From positions 5,332,001 to 5,396,000 of the forward strand of contig CM074179.1 of NCBI GenBank assembly GCA_037179385.1: a DNA stretch of 64,000 bases, read 5' to 3'. The stretch comes from Holothuria scabra (lineage: Eukaryota > Echinodermata > Holothuroidea > Aspidochirotida > Holothuriidae). Under the pieces are notes generated by a model. It searched no databases and had not been told where the DNA came from. It worked only from the letters and a program-made list of their open reading frames with translations. The position numbers and the translations under genes are program-made. Positions 10,207-20,533 of this stretch are shown piece after piece (position 1 is the first letter of the stretch; each line of letters opens with the position of its first letter).

Positions 10207-10407
10207 CTTGTAATATTATCTTTACATAGTTTTGTGTAAGTAGCTCGAGTATTTCGTGGGCGGGATGGGATTGGCCCATGTAATTGCAATGAACATAATC
10301 TTCTGTTTGATTAAGCAGTTTGTAAATAGTTTACATCTATGTTTCCGCCTGGTCTGGTTTGAGTTTTGTTTTTTTGTTTGCATGTGCCGTTTCAATGCAC
10401 TAAAAAG

Positions 10408-10442
10408 AACACGTCCGCTCTCGACGAAGACCAGAACTGAAC
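10408..10442 (-). repeat. Inverted 35-bp copy of the LINE 5' terminus
   Basis: Perfect reverse complement of 5562-5596, placed immediately after the LINE 3' end. It is therefore the extreme 5' terminus of a family-A LINE in minus orientation, with nothing of that LINE's body to its left. Either it is the remnant of a minus-strand LINE into which this copy inserted, or a product of unusual reverse transcription. Confidence 0.85.
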
Positions 10443-11058
10443 TGGGAAGAAGCATTTGTGGCTACAATGGAATTTGACTTGTGTTACGCTCCTTGGTACT
10501 ACTTCGAGTCTTCACGCCACCATGCACTAGGCAAGACATATTTTTGTCTTTGGGTTTTGTAGAACTACCAGAAGTGTTAGGTAACTTTCTTTTCATAGTG
10601 CTGCATTTATCAGACACCTTTGTAGCCTTAACACTGTCTTTATCACCTCGGGAAGCACCACTTGCATCTGCAATGGTGTTCTGGGATTCAACTTCTTAGC
10701 GACCACATATTGTTCAAGACTAGAAGTCTTGCTGTTATTTTTGGAGCTCTGTGTCCTTCCTTCACAAGAAGAAGTGCGCTTTCTCTGTGTTGATGGTTGA
10801 TCACTTGTCCTTTGAGACAATTAACTCATATCACATGCTAGGCCTATCCATGGCCATTTATATTGAGGACACACTTTTCTTTTAAGAAATGCTTAGTAAA
10901 CAAAAAAGTTTAGAGCTGCTTGATCGCCTTTGCTTTATGAGTACATTTTTTTTTTTAAGAAATATTGAGCAGGAGTAAAGAGAATACATTAGAGAAGGGT
11001 AGTGTTTATAAATAGGCCTAAAATACATTTATGGAGCTAGATAAGATTTAACGACAAA
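10443..11058. other. Region without recognised gene; short open stretch on minus strand
   Basis: On the minus strand 10820-10450 is largely open in two overlapping frames and rich in Ser, Thr and Lys (for example TSDQPSTQRKRTSSCEGRTQ). A single frameshift near 10695 would give one longer reading frame. No family recognised; it could be a decayed exon or chance. The remainder (10860-11058) is AT-rich without features. Confidence 0.3.
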
Positions 11059-11073
11059 CCAACACGATTGTGT

Positions 11074-11449
11074 GTCTTTTAAAAACGTACATAGAAACAG
11101 GCACGTATGAACTAAGTCCGGCCGGACGAAAAACACAAACGCTAACCGTCAACGACCCACACACAAAGCACGGTACAAAAAGGTCTGTCAGAAACGGAAA
11201 CGACACACCAACCGCACCCCAACACCCAAACAACAACCACCCTCCCACACCAAACCCCAAACAACAAAAACAAAGATCACCACGCCAGAAGGCCACAACA
11301 CGCCCGAAGGCCACAACACGTTAAAAGAATGGGCAAATATACAGGAACACCTTGCCCAAGGGAGCCCCGGAGGCAGTTGTGGCAATGGGTAACCTCATTA
11401 TTCCCACGTTTACACAAATTCCACAACCGGATGCAGTTTAACGCCCTAC
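11074..11449 (-). mobile_element. LINE 3' tail (5'-truncated) with target-site duplication
   Basis: A 376-bp insertion bounded by CCAACACGATTGTGT (11059-11073) and CCAACACGAATGTGT (11450-11464), one mismatch in 15. On the minus strand it ends in a LINE 3' terminus (GCCTGTTTCTATGTACGTTT). It holds only 3'UTR, including a twofold 18-bp repeat (GAAGGCCACAACACG) at about 11285-11321. Confidence 0.8.
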
Positions 11450-11464
11450 CCAACACGAATGTGT

Positions 11465-11996
11465 TATATATAATATAGTGTCAGTCAACGATAAAAAGTT
11501 AAGTGGTAATTTATTTCCATGTATGGTTCAAGTTCAAGTTTGGTTTCCCATTAGTCTCCTCTTACGATAGGCGGGAAATAATGTGGGCATATTCTGCAAT
11601 GCCCAGCCTACAGGGGGCCATACTTTTATGGAATACATTTATGGAATCAAATAATGATCTCCCAAAAATCATAGTATTTGGCTACAAGTTGTCTATGCTA
11701 CAGTGGGTAAGGCTATAAATTCCACCAGCACATCTTTTTAAAAGCTTCAAATAAATATCGGTATAGGCTCCAAACTGACTATGCTACAGTGTGTTAGGCT
11801 ATAAATTCCTTGTGCCTCTGGAATCAATAAAAGCAACACTACTTCAAAGTGAATTTCATCATGTCAGGCCCACACCGCAGTTACACTGAGAAAAACCATA
11901 AAACTGAAGAAAAAAATGGAAAGAAAGCACCAAAGATGTTCAGATCATAGGATATTAGTTCTACATGAAATGCAATTTGGCTTAGCCCTACATCCA
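11465..11996. other. No gene seen; probable intron of the hAT-type gene
   Basis: AT-rich DNA. It follows, on the minus strand, a strong splice-donor-like GTAAGT at the end of the transposase-like exon near 12012, so part of it may be intron. Two related clauses, each containing ACTATGCTACAGTG, occur at about 11694 and 11779. Confidence 0.35.
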
Positions 11997-12955
11997 TTAG
12001 CTTAAAAACTTACTCTCATTCTTGTCCTTTTTTCGACCTTTCTTTGAAGTCAGAAATTGAAGCCCCCCTTCTAAATACTGTTGCAAAGGATCCCACTGGT
12101 CAATAAATCTTGCTAAGCAGTGTCCCAGGGAAAGCCAAAGAGTCTGTGAATGTTTCAGGATCTTCTTCATTTCTTTACCTTGCAAGAGATGTGTTTCTTT
12201 AAGGGTTTGCTGCCGCAATGAACTTTTATCTAAGTAGAAGTATATGTCCACAAGGACATCATAACTGAACATGGCAAATGCTTTGTTGCTTTTTTGGCTG
12301 CTAGTGCCATAAGATGGCATGCACAACCAACAGGGTATATGTGTGGCTACACCTTTATTCTTCCCCATCATTACGGAAGCATTATCTGCAGCAAAAGAAA
12401 TGCAGTTCTCCCAAGGTATTTCTCGGTTATTAAGTTCTGCATCAAGAATTTAGCAGTACACAGTTAACCTTGCCAGAAGTGTTATTAAAAAAGTTTGGCA
12501 TTGCTCATATCAGTGGTCACATCAGTAGCAAGACTATATGGTCCAGTCTTCATAAACTGTGTTATGATACCGCTGTCATGATCTCCCAGAGTATTCAATA
12601 TCGCCGATGTCTTAGTTCCCTATTGGGAGGTTGTGTTGGACCACAAAGTTGCAAAACAAACTGTGATTCCCTCGAAACAAAATCAAGGATTTTTTAATTT
12701 GAATTGATACTCGCACTGTGCCTGCGGTGACGTTCTGTAGAAATATGCTTCATACAATCATACCTTCCCCCATGTGACACGGAAAAATCCATCGTGCAAC
12801 TATTACAAAAGACGTAGGTATCGCCCTTCCGTGACTTCTTCATGGCCACTCCACGCTGTAGGCTTCCTTGTATTTCTGATCCACAGTTTCAGTCTTTTTG
12901 GCTCCTATCTTCGAACTACCCTCTGACGATTTCTGTCTTTGATTATCCATTATTC
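11997..12955 (-). pseudogene. hAT-like transposase-derived gene with BED-type finger, degraded
   Basis: On the minus strand the start MDNQRQKSSEGSSK (ATG near 12950) leads to YKEAYSVEWP and a BED-like zinc finger: CNSCTMDFSVSHGG then MKHISTERH at about 12730-12830. Weaker blocks follow (CNFVVQHNLPIGN near 12640; TKTSAILNTLGDHDSG, then GPYSLATD near 12540). A cleaner exon at 12371-12012 contains MMGKNKGVATHI, LVDIYFYLDKSSLRQQTLKE and KILKHSQTLWLSLGHCLARF. These are hallmarks of hAT-type transposases and their ZBED/ZNF862-like relatives. Stops, deletions and a missing C-terminal dimerisation part make it non-functional. The last exon ends at a GTAAGT donor. Confidence 0.72.
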
Positions 12956-13599
12956 GGAATTATTTCTGGTAATGATAACGTTGGTTAGCCCGTCACTCGG
13001 AACACTGACGTGCCAGCGCAAAGTTCGCACAGAACATACCTGTATCGTAAGGCCTACATCTATTTGCCGCACGAAAATAGGAGTGCATCCTTATAATGTT
13101 CATGCTCGCGACTGTACTCACTACACAGCACAGAGCTTTTATGTGCACACGTACGTAACCTGGTAACACAGTACAGTGCATTTAGCAATCCACGAAGTTT
13201 ATACGGCGACCAAGGATTATCAATGAAGAAGTAAACTGACGCTCCTTCGATCGTTAGTATTACTATGCACAAACTTTATTTGTTTTTTACCCAGACGTTT
13301 TAATACTCCCAACAAAGGAAAAGAGCCAAGGATTAACAACGCAGGAAACGAATATTTTCCAGCATTTCAGGTATGCTATACAACAACTAACAACTAATTA
13401 CTAATTTCAAGCATCCATTTTGAATACTCCTTGTTTTACGTGGAAAACGTAAATAAATGAACAAGGATTATTAATGAGGGACACAAGGATATTAAGACAC
13501 CATTTTCCTACGGATATCGTAATTTTTTGGCACATCATCGTAATGTCAGTGTAAAAATCGTAATCATTACGCCAAAATCGTAATTGCTGGCATCTCTGT
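12956..13599. other. 5' part of the hAT-like element, possible terminal repeat at right edge
   Basis: No coding sequence. At 13589-13598 the minus strand begins CAGAGATGCC, a plausible hAT-type terminus, followed by short repeated CGTAAT/ATTACG words. LINE reverse transcriptase sequence is cut off directly beyond it. A matching left terminus was not found, so the element border is tentative. Confidence 0.35.
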
Positions 13600-15390
13600 G
13601 TAAAAGTGGAGAGAGGGGCAGCCCTTCCGCACTCCCCTCTCAATATGCACATCTTTAGTCAAGTCACCATTGATTAAAATACGACCGGTAATATTGCGAT
13701 ATAAAATGCGAATCCATTTACAAAAATTCTCACCAAAATTGAATCGCTTAAGAACCCTCAATCAACCTTATCAAAAGCTTTCTCTTGATCGAGCACAGAT
13801 ATCACGAACAATAAACAGATTGTGGTGAATCGAACGGTCGGGAATGTGCTTTTTACGTACGTAGAAACGGGCACGGAGAACCAATAACAGAACTCAGACC
13901 AGACGGGACAAAATGATAACTTGAACTATGTACAGAATTCATACCATTACGGACGCAAACCAAGATTTTGTGTCAATAATTTACAAAACCCACCCAGACC
14001 CCACCCCAGTACCCAGGATTATTTACAAACACCTATTTACACATTACCAAATCAAGCAGAAAACATTTACAAAGCAAAACACAGGTCGGGAATGCCACAC
14101 GTTTGACACTCGTTAATTAAATCGGGAAGTACTTTTGAAAACCGAGCCTGCAGCATCTTGGAAAGAATTTTGTAATCTGTACACAAAAGGGAGATAGGGC
14201 GGCGATCAGCTGGATTTAAAGGATCGCCCTTCCTGACCTGTTTTCTGTGAATGTGAAAGGTAAAGATACGGGAAAAACCTCGAGAAGGTCAGGCCCAAGT
14301 AAATCCAAAACCTTTCTATAAAATTCTGGGGGCAGGCCATCGATGCCCGGGGACTTATTTTATTTCTAGTAAAGTGAAGGGGCATGCAGGTCCTGAACGG
14401 TTGGGGCGTCCAATGAACCTGTGACACAATTTAAAAGATGAATCTTGAGCCTCAACAGTATAAAAGTCATGAAAAGCATTTTCAATATCATTCAGGACAT
14501 TAGAAATTGAGCCGTCAGGCAATTGGATAGAGCTAATTGCTTTTGATTCGGCACAGCGTCGCTCCTGCTTAAAAAAGAAGGCTTCTCCCCCTGCTCGAGG
14601 TAACGCTCCCTTGACCTCACCAGGGCTCTCTCCTCTGCTCGTCGAGGATCCGCGCCAACCCGACATCGTCGGCAGAGATACAAGTAGACTTGAGACTCTC
14701 AAGACGCTCCCGTCTCCCCCTGGCCAAGCGTACGCCATGCCGAATCTTTAGGCATTTTACTCGTTCTTTGCAACAATGGAAGCAAACCCTGGCTTTAGGG
14801 TACTCCACAGTGGGTAAAGGTTTTAAAAATTGGTACAAAATACGTCGTTATCAAGAATAGAAATATTTCACTTCCAATCGCCCCAGCCCGGGCCCGAGAG
14901 TCCTTAAAACAGGTAATGGGCCAACGGGTAATGGTCGGAGAACTAAAGTGAATGAACAACCAGGTCGGACATACTGAGGTGGGGGGGGGGGGGGGGGAGA
15001 TAGACACGATCCAGCCGGGAACTTTTCCCCTTTCCCGGGTGAAACCAGGCATACCCCGGAGACTGGGGGAACTATCACTCCAGGGAGAAAGGGAGAAAGA
15101 CCTGTAGATCTCCCCCTCCCAATAAACCAAGAAGTATTAGTAGAAACAAGATTTTGAAAAAAACGTGCGCCTCTGGGAAGGGAAGTTTTGCGCGTATACA
15201 TTACACAGCCGAAGCTTGGAATTGCCCTTATGATAAATCAACACGAAATAAGCCTGCCTTCAAGGTCGCGCCGACACTGATTAACAGTGCAAGTAAATTT
15301 CGGGCTAAGGGCAACGCCCACCCCAGCAGAGTGGGTTGAAGGGTTGGTCGAGATAAAGACCCTGCCTCCCCACTCCCTCTGTGAAATTTT
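13600..15390 (-). pseudogene. LINE ORF2 remnant (endonuclease, linker, reverse transcriptase)
   Basis: Endonuclease pieces at about 15380-15150 (STHSAGVGVALSPKF then CNVYA-like) and 15060-14860. Linker QGEKPSFL, KQERRCAESKAISSIQLPDGS (14640-14500). RT blocks: a start around 14340, RKGDPLNPADRRPISLL-like near 14220, a LDQEKAFDKVD-like block near 13790, then FNFGENFCKWIRILYRNITG and IERGVRKGCP (13740-13630), where it is cut. Many frameshifts, and a G/C tract at 14984. Confidence 0.75.
13847..14083 (-). mobile_element. LINE 3' tail inserted in another LINE, 11-bp duplication
   Basis: Bounded by GGTCGGGAATG at 13836-13846 and 14084-14094. On the minus strand it equals the last 240 bp of the LINE ending at 31595, including TACGTACGTAAAAAGCA. 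Only 3'UTR is present. Excising it rejoins the reverse transcriptase blocks. Confidence 0.88.
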
Positions 15391-15394
15391 AAAA

Positions 15395-16870
15395 AGTCAA
15401 CATTGTAATTAAAATGTAATGTTGAGGTACAAAACGGGGGTGCTTACTGGCCAAGTGTTGGCGCCACTCTTGGGGGTTATTGCACGAAACTGGTCACGAC
15501 TGGAGGGGGCGGGGAGGTGTGGTCGTTTGTTCCTACCACGTGCCTGCAGTACAGCTCGTAGCTGTCGAATGTCTCCGAACAGTCAGTCTCGCAGCCCGAT
15601 ATGCAATCTTGTTCTCCGTCCGGTCATACTGTTACACTGGCGTATGATGCTGCAGGCTAGATCAATCCCCTCCTCACGTTTGGCTGGCCGTCCTTCAGAA
15701 GGCGAACGGAGCACTTCTCTTGGTCCTCCGACTGCGAGACTGAGCTCCACTGCAAGGAAACCTTGACTGTCCAACTCCATAGCGGACGGCGACGAGCTGG
15801 AAGGTCAAGAGGCCAGCTCAACGCCCCTGAAAATACTGGTTAGCACTGGGAGACTCCCAGGCTTCGATCAATCTACTAGCTTCAACTTCCTTGGCCCAGT
15901 CCATGGGGCTCTCAGGTACTACCACAACCTCCTCCCCCTCCGCGATGCCCTCCTCGATCCCCTCGCCGCTTCCTTTCCCGCCTCCCTCCACAGTCCCATC
16001 CCTGCCGGACCCGTGCCTGCCAGTGTCAGGCCTCCGCCTTCCGCAACTCCCCATGCCCCTGCCTAACTACCTTCCCTCCCCATTCCCTTCCCCTCGCCTC
16101 TAAGGGCTCCACCAACTCTTACCCCAACCCCCTCCATACCTTCTTTCATCCCCGATTCACCACCCTCCTTCTCAACCACGGCCACCTTCCCTGCAACAGC
16201 CCCCGTTTTCGGCGCACTCCGTTCTCCGCCACCAGCAACACCTGCGTTGTCAACCACCACTTCACCTTTTGTCACGTCGTCCTTATTGCGAGCGTCGGTC
16301 TCCTTTGCCTTCTCGAACTGGGCACCGCTCTTTGTCCACGCTGTACTTGGACTAGCGACTCTGTTGGCGAAGGAGATTGGGGACTGCTGGAAAGTATGCC
16401 CCTTTGCCATGCACACCGTGCATACCACCTGCTCGTTACACTCGTTTGCCACATGGCCCACTTCAAGGCACCGGAAACACCTGATCTTCTGGCATCCGTC
16501 TTCCTTCAGAGCCATCCTATATTGTCGTGTCCTGGTGAAGAGGCCTCCCCGTCCCTAGTAAGTTACGAAACGCCCACATATGACTCTGCCATATTTGCCA
16601 AGAAAGAAGCGTACCACATTGTCATTAAGGTCATACGGGACATGAAGAACATTCACTATTTTCGTTTCCTCGAAGTAGCTCACGGCTGTTGCTACGTCAG
16701 AACTTGTCACAGCCGGCCAATTCAATTCGATTTCTTCAGGGCAACAGACTTAAAAGTCAGGTCGAACTCCCTTCCCGGGAGTGCCTGCACCGCCAGCAGA
16801 ACCCACTTTCACACCAACATTCGAAAATACCAAATGAGGGTCCATCTTTCGGGAAGCTGCTTTAACCATT
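15395..16870 (-). pseudogene. LINE ORF1 with CCHC knuckles and C-terminal C2H2 fingers
   Basis: N-terminal RRM-like motif VNVLHVPYDLNDNVVRFF near 16640. Then CFRCLEVGHVANEC and CTVCMAKGHTFQQS (last Cys replaced by Ser) at about 16470-16390. A long Glu/Gly/Val-rich spacer runs 16320-15820. Near the C-terminus two C2H2-like blocks are visible in different frames: CETDCSETFDSYELY with H...H, and CNNPQEWRQHLASKH near 15450. The same order is seen in the ORF1 at 53326-55020. The frame is interrupted several times. Confidence 0.68.
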
Positions 16871-16960
16871 AGGCTGACTTCAATCAACAAAAAGTTGTAT
16901 TCACTGAGAATTCCAATGAGATTAGTAGCACTGAGAGAGAGAAAAAAACACGTCTGCTCT

Positions 16961-17139
16961 CCTAAGGTGCTCGGTGACTCGATTTGCAAGGCGGCGCTTG
17001 GTCTCTCCCACATACAACGAGTTACATCTCCTGCATTTCCTCAAATGTAGTTTATATTTTAGCTTGTGGGAGATGTAACTCGTTGTATGTGGGAGAGACC
17101 AAGCGCCGCCTTGCAGATCGAGTCACCGAGCACCTTAGG
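16961..17139. repeat. 71-bp inverted repeat with 37-bp spacer
   Basis: Arms 16961-17031 and 17069-17139, one mismatch (T/C in CGATTTGC versus CGATCTGC). The right arm is coding sequence of the Penelope-like GIY-YIG domain; the left arm is its inverted copy. The RNA would form a very stable hairpin. Confidence 0.92.
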
Positions 17140-17330
17140 TCCATCAAACAAAATCTCCATGGATACCCGGTGGCTGCACATTTCAATCCCCCCTTCACCT
17201 TGTTCAATACGGCATTTAACCGTTACGGCAGCTGTAATGTGCCGAGGCTCCGATCGTGACCGCCTTAGTGCTGAAAACCGACTGATCATGAGGCTAGGTA
17301 CTCTCGCTCCACACGGGCCTTAACGTTAGA
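17035..17330 (+). pseudogene. Penelope-like GIY-YIG endonuclease domain
   Basis: Reads SNVVYILACGRCNSLYVGE then TKRRLADRVTEHLRSI, the GIY-YIG fold with the YI...YVGET and R...EH elements characteristic of Penelope-like retroelements. A frameshift near 17190 moves the C-terminus to the next frame, where DRLSAENRLIMRLGTLAPHG gives the usual ending. The reverse transcriptase part is absent, so this is a 5'-truncated copy. Confidence 0.85.
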
Positions 17331-17783
17331 ATTGACCTTTTGTGATATTCACCCCTTTTTGTACCAATTTTTACTCCTTTTACACTTTCCCGTTCGTGCT
17401 CGTTTTTTACTGTGTAGGCCTTATTTATAATTTTTTTTTTCCGGAGCTAGTTTTTGTCTACTGTTTCTCTTTTTTCTGACCATGTTCAATTTTTACGTGC
17501 ATTTTTGCATCCAGGACGCTCTTTTTCTTTTTTTGATTTGTGTTTCATCCATCGCACTCCTGTCTTCTGACAGTCACTTTCGTCCGGTTCTGTTTTTACA
17601 GCGATCGCTTCGGATTTGATGTTTGTCGTGTCCAATTGTTACTGTTGGTTGTTCAGTTTGGTTTTTGCCACCTGATGAAGGGTTTATACCCGAAACGTCG
17701 TGGAGTTTTCCGCAAACCTTTAAGCACTTTTTACTACCTCTTTTCGACCTACACATTTCCACAGTGCTCCGCAGCATTTCGAC

Positions 17784-17786
<3 letters not shown>
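17331..17786 (+). mobile_element. Penelope-like element 3' region with hammerhead-like motif
   Basis: Pyrimidine-rich 3'UTR after the GIY-YIG domain. At 17671-17700 the sequence CCTGATGAAGGGTTTATACC, followed directly by CGAAACGTCG, has the CUGAUGA...GAAAC core of a hammerhead ribozyme with a GGGU/ACCC stem II. Hammerhead motifs are known in the terminal repeats of Penelope-like elements. Stem III would be very short, so activity is not assured. Confidence 0.6.
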
Positions 17787-17843
<57 letters not shown>

Positions 17844-17857
17844 ATATATATATATGT
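17787..17857. repeat. (TA)n microsatellite
   Basis: About 70 bp of alternating TA with a few interruptions, directly after the Penelope-like 3' region. It creates a spurious Tyr/Ile-repeat reading frame. Confidence 0.95.
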
Positions 17858-18059
17858 ACCATATATAATGTACCATTTGCAAGGATAATAACATTTCGAA
17901 GGTGCACCTTCACCAGCAGCGACAAAGAAACAAATTAGGGTCAAAAATTTTCCGTCTCCTGGACAAGCAAATGACAAAGGAAGAAACAACAGCTTATGCA
18001 CAAGACAAAATGACTCATCAGTCGTAACTGGACGGAATACGAAAACATTATGCACTATG

Positions 18060-18813
18060 AAAAGTGCGGTCTTTGAACGGACTAACAGGAGAAAAATCGG
18101 TTTGAAACAGACGAGGGAACCGGAGAACTTTCAATTGATACCAAAACAAAACGTAGGGTGGCGTACTTTGGCCACGGAGAAGGGACCGAGGGATTAGGCC
18201 TTTGCAAACGAAAACACAATTTACCGTTAACAATGGAGACAAACAAAGTCCCAGTGACCCACTTTGTCAAGAACTTGGCCCTCCGTACGCGGCGAAAGTC
18301 AGCCTCAACCCACCAGTAACCTCTCGGTAAACCCACTTTATAAGCTCCCCGATATCCACCAACCTTCCCTCGTACATGTGAATACAGCGACACTTCCACA
18401 TAACGTGCCTACAGGCCTTCCCTCGTACATGTTAATACAGCGACACTTCCACATAACGTGCCTACAGGCAACGAAGAGGAACCATGCCCTCCCCAAAACC
18501 CATGGGGAGACACTAGGGGAGGGGACACCAAGAATAAAGAAATCCGGATTAAAATCAAAGTGGTCCCCAACAAACGGCGTACACTCACAGAAGGACGTCA
18601 TAAGTGCCGGGCCAGTCCCGAAAAACGTGGCGAACCCGCCTCATACGACAAGCAGTAAAATATCGAATAAGGAATTACTAAGCTCACCCCTCAAAGCCGG
18701 TAAAACTCGCCTAATAAATAAAGCGCACATCCCAAACCCCATCCAATTTACTCAAACATACAACACTCCTGGCAACAAGGTCAGTTCCCCCTGACCAGAT
18801 TAATTTAAGGACC
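18060..18813 (-). pseudogene. LINE ORF2 C-terminal part
   Basis: Continues from NSA at 20534 across the hAT insertion as VLKLIWSGGTDLVARSVVCL, then degenerates. RRVRHVFRDWPGTYDVLL near 18610 and further C-terminal stretches are still readable. It contains a 53-bp tandem duplication (18363-18415 and 18416-18468). Confidence 0.6.
18363..18468. repeat. 53-bp tandem duplication
   Basis: Two adjacent copies beginning CCTTCCCTCGTACATG, one difference (GTGAATAC/GTTAATAC). Confidence 0.9.
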
Positions 18814-18821
18814 GCCGAATT

Positions 18822-20525
18822 AAGGTTTCACGGTATACCGGTATTTCCGTAAGTACCGGTACGTACCGGTACCGGTACGGTACGGTACCACCAACCTAAA
18901 GGTACCGAAGTATCGTGGAGACTCGGTACTCAACTGCAAGGTGAAAAATCTTTTCTCAAAATTATAGCATTTAAATTAGAATGATACTAAAATGTAACAA
19001 ACGTCCATTTGATAAATGCCCCGTGTCTCTAAACATTATAATATAAACAGGGAATAGTCACTTGATAATCATTTCGCACCATATCAGTCACAAATCCCCC
19101 CTAAGAATTTCGGAAATTGCCGTTTAACGTTACTTTCGCAGAACTAGCACCATCAACACTAAAAAGGAACTTGCTTTCTATCGACATTCTGCGCAATCTC
19201 AGAACGATCCCTGCCAGCGCTGGCTTCGCCTGCGCCTTCTTATTGTGTATTTAGACTAGACGGACACGATTAGTCAACTTTGCGGTGAAAAATCTTTTCT
19301 CAAAAATAAAGCATTGAATCTGAATGATACTTGAATGAAACAAAAACCCATTTGATAAATGCGCCGTGTCTCTAAGGATTGCAATACAAACAGGGAACAT
19401 TCACTTGATAATCGTTTTGCGCTATTTCAGTCACAAATCCCCCTACGAATTTCGGAAAGTGCTGTTTAACGTTACTTTCGCAGAACTAGTACCTTCCACA
19501 CTAACAGGGCCCTGCTTCCTTTTGACATTCTGCGCAACCCCCGAACAATCGCTGCTCATCAGCAAATGCTTTCACATGGTGTATTGCGAATAGATACCAT
19601 GCGTTGATTGATAAAATTCACTTTGATTACGATAGCACACAACATTATACGAGTGCGAAATTCGTTGTAAGCAGACAAAGAATCATAGCATTGCAAGCTC
19701 TGACATGAACGTTGCATCGACGATTTCTGATTTTAACACAGTGATTCAGTGGGACCGTTCCATAACGTCCACTGTCTATGTCTGTGGGAGAAAAACTTTC
19801 GTACGACGAACGCAACGAACGTTCTTTCAGAAATTACTGTAACACGGTGAAGCAATGGGACTGAACACACAGTAAATCCCGCTTAAATCATTGGCTCGCG
19901 TGTTCAGTTCAACTGATCAACTCACTTGCTTTGTTGTACTGCTCTACGTACTGAAGAACAGTATAGTGTTATTGTACAACGGATTGCTGCGCGATGCATT
20001 CGTAAATTCAATCTTGAAGCACTTTGATTTAGTTTTGATAGCGATAACTCGGCGGGAAGAAAGCTTGATGAATCAGTCTTTTATGGAAATATTTTTGTAA
20101 AGTTCTACTTAATAACTTTTGGTTATACTTTAGGAGGGGTGTTGTTATTATTTGCAGAAATTATTTTTGCAATCTTCATTACAATCCTGAGTGCTCTTGT
20201 CATCTTGTGGGGTCTAGCTCCGGTGCGGACGTGCGGCGCTGATTTATTGTGTTTCCCGAAATTATCGGACGCTAAATTTGCAGAGAGGTTATTTCTTTTT
20301 TTTGTTTACCGATTTGTTTGACTAAATGTTATAAAAAATACTGAAACGGGAGGCAGGGATTATCAGAAGACTTCACTTATGTCAATGCATGGTATTTTTA
20401 CGGATATTTTGCATGTGATAAAAATCCTACTTTTTTACTCTTCTGGTACCGGTACTACGGTAATACCGGTACCATTTGTGGCGGTACCGACGGTACCAAT
20501 TATCAGTGGTACCGTGAAACCCTAC
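18822..20525. mobile_element. Non-autonomous hAT-like element, 8-bp target duplication
   Basis: A 1704-bp insertion flanked by GCCGAATT at 18814-18821 and 20526-20533. Its ends are inverted repeats: left AAGGTTTCACGGTA, right (reverse complement) GTAGGGTTTCACGGTA, each followed by clusters of GGTACC/GGTACCGG. Eight-bp duplications and short inverted termini are hAT traits. No transposase reading frame. Inside, a unit of about 300 bp is repeated directly with a 344-bp period. Excision restores the flanking LINE reading frame. Confidence 0.85.
18941..19560. repeat. Internal 344-bp-period direct duplication
   Basis: GTGAAAAATCTTTTCTCAAA occurs at 18941 and 19285, and the following roughly 270 bp align with moderate divergence, including TTTAACGTTACTTTCGCAGA in both. 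The duplication predates much of the element's mutation load. Confidence 0.85.
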
Positions 20526-20533
20526 GCCGAATT

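Larger units (their letters stand above)
5562..10407 (+). mobile_element. Nearly full-length family-A L1/Tx1-like LINE
   Basis: The most complete copy: structured 5' terminus (5562-5626), 5'UTR to 5876, ORF1 5877-6975, ORF2 6990-10206, 3'UTR to about 10407. The 5' end matches two other copies whose ends are fixed by target-site duplications (47859 and 60363, minus strand). It sits against a truncated LINE on the left and unrelated DNA on the right, with no clear target-site duplication. The first 35 bp are repeated perfectly in inverted orientation at 10408-10442. About 4.85 kb long. Both ORFs carry frameshifts. Confidence 0.88.
13600..16920 (-). mobile_element. Family-B/C L1/Tx1-like LINE, decayed
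   Basis: Minus-strand LINE: ORF1 about 16870-15395, endonuclease 15390-14860, linker 14850-14355, reverse transcriptase 14340-13600. It is clearly distinct from family A but close in layout and ORF1 sequence to the LINE at 50030-55108. The 3' end is missing: it stops within the RT at 13600 against the hAT-like terminus. A 237-bp LINE tail was inserted into the RT at 13847-14083. Confidence 0.8.

Noticed and set aside
16063..16515. A host zinc-knuckle protein gene
   Set aside because: Position between a LINE 5' region and a LINE endonuclease, and similarity to the ORF1 at 53326-55020, identify it as LINE ORF1.
17574..17938. Open frames with long Tyr/Ile repeats
   Set aside because: They are read through the (TA)n microsatellite and Penelope-like 3'UTR; no protein-coding evidence.
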